Shown: positions 6,355 through 6,484 of the stretch, in pieces
How positions within the stretch are numbered: the stretch's first letter is position 1
How the letters are laid out: every line of letters begins with the position of its first letter
Assembly (NCBI GenBank): GCA_012514595.1
Contig: JAAYZZ010000073.1
Span: 1 to 6,484, forward strand
Direction: 5' to 3'
Source: Elusimicrobiota bacterium
GTDB taxonomy: Bacteria; Omnitrophota; Gorgyraeia; Zapsychrales; Fredricksoniimonadaceae
Length of the DNA: 6,484 bases
Position numbers and translations under genes: made by a program
Notes under the pieces: generated by a model
What the model was told of the DNA's origin: nothing
Seen by the model: only the letters and a program-made list of their open reading frames with translations
The model's database searches: none

Positions 6355-6484
6355 ATGATCGCAGTTGCTAAAGGTCGTTATTTGAGGGTATCTCCGACGA
6401 AGATCCGCCAGGTCATGGACCTGGTCCGGGGAAAGACCGTTCCGGTCGCACAGGGTATCCTGTTGCATCTCAATAAGCCGACCA
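6355..6484 (+). CDS. rplV: 50S ribosomal protein L22, 3' end cut by the window
   Basis: L22 binds all domains of 23S rRNA and its long beta hairpin lines the exit tunnel. Only the first 43 codons and one further base are present. The translation begins MIAVAKGRYLRVSPTKIRQV and continues MDLVRGKTVPVAQGILLHLN, matching the L22 N-terminal helix region (E. coli [24 protein letters not shown]). The tunnel hairpin, where macrolide resistance changes occur, lies beyond the window. The start is supported by the family N-terminus and by GGGGAC at 6341-6346, eight bases upstream. The gene follows rpsS by 18 bases. Position and order independently support the call; rpsC would be expected next. Confidence 0.95.
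   Translation, partial: MIAVAKGRYLRVSPTKIRQVMDLVRGKTVPVAQGILLHLNKPT

Noticed and set aside
1..6484. Any hidden novel system, mobile element or CRISPR-like repeat
   Set aside because: Almost every base is accounted for by nine conserved translation genes in canonical order, with gaps of at most 32 bases. No repeats or inserted sequence were seen.

Overview
This window is an uninterrupted run of translation genes on the + strand, in the order fusA (5' end missing), tuf, rpsJ, rplC, rplD, rplW, rplB, rpsS, rplV (3' end missing). It is the junction of the classical str operon (ending fusA-tuf) with the start of the S10 operon (S10-L3-L4-L23-L2-S19-L22). Every product was assigned from direct recognition of family motifs in the translation. 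No mobile element, tRNA, rRNA, CRISPR array or accessory gene is visible, and no gene-free stretch exceeds 32 bases.

Layout: 1-2001 carries EF-G from about residue 34 of a standard EF-G onward, so the P-loop lies outside the window. After a 32-base gap with a strong Shine-Dalgarno site comes EF-Tu (2034-3227). S10 follows after only 26 bases (3254-3556), then L3 (3576-4283), L4 (4308-4931), L23 (4928-5206), L2 (5206-6045), S19 (6049-6336) and the first 43 codons of L22 (6355-6484). L4/L23 overlap by four bases and L23/L2 by one. The other gaps are 3 to 32 bases. I see no terminator or convincing promoter anywhere, so the simplest reading is one polycistronic transcript that enters from upstream and continues downstream.

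The organism is a bacterium: it has bacterial-type EF-G, EF-Tu, L23 and L2, Shine-Dalgarno sites and bacterial operon order. The DNA is moderately GC-rich, with C- or G-ending codons favoured. The fused str-S10 arrangement is widespread outside gammaproteobacteria. The EF-Tu and EF-G sequences look like those of an uncultured or PVC-like lineage (Omnitrophota is one possibility), but this is an impression and not a phylogenetic result.

Together the genes supply the two translocation/delivery GTPases and large- and small-subunit proteins placed near the peptidyl transferase centre (L2, L3), the exit tunnel (L4, L22, L23) and the 30S head (S10, S19). The region is ordinary core genome and I found no undescribed system. 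The modest points of interest are a lysine-rich C-terminal tail on L3, loss of the glutamine methylated in E. coli L3, absence of room for an S10 leader, and gene-to-gene differences in codon bias and ribosome-binding-site strength.
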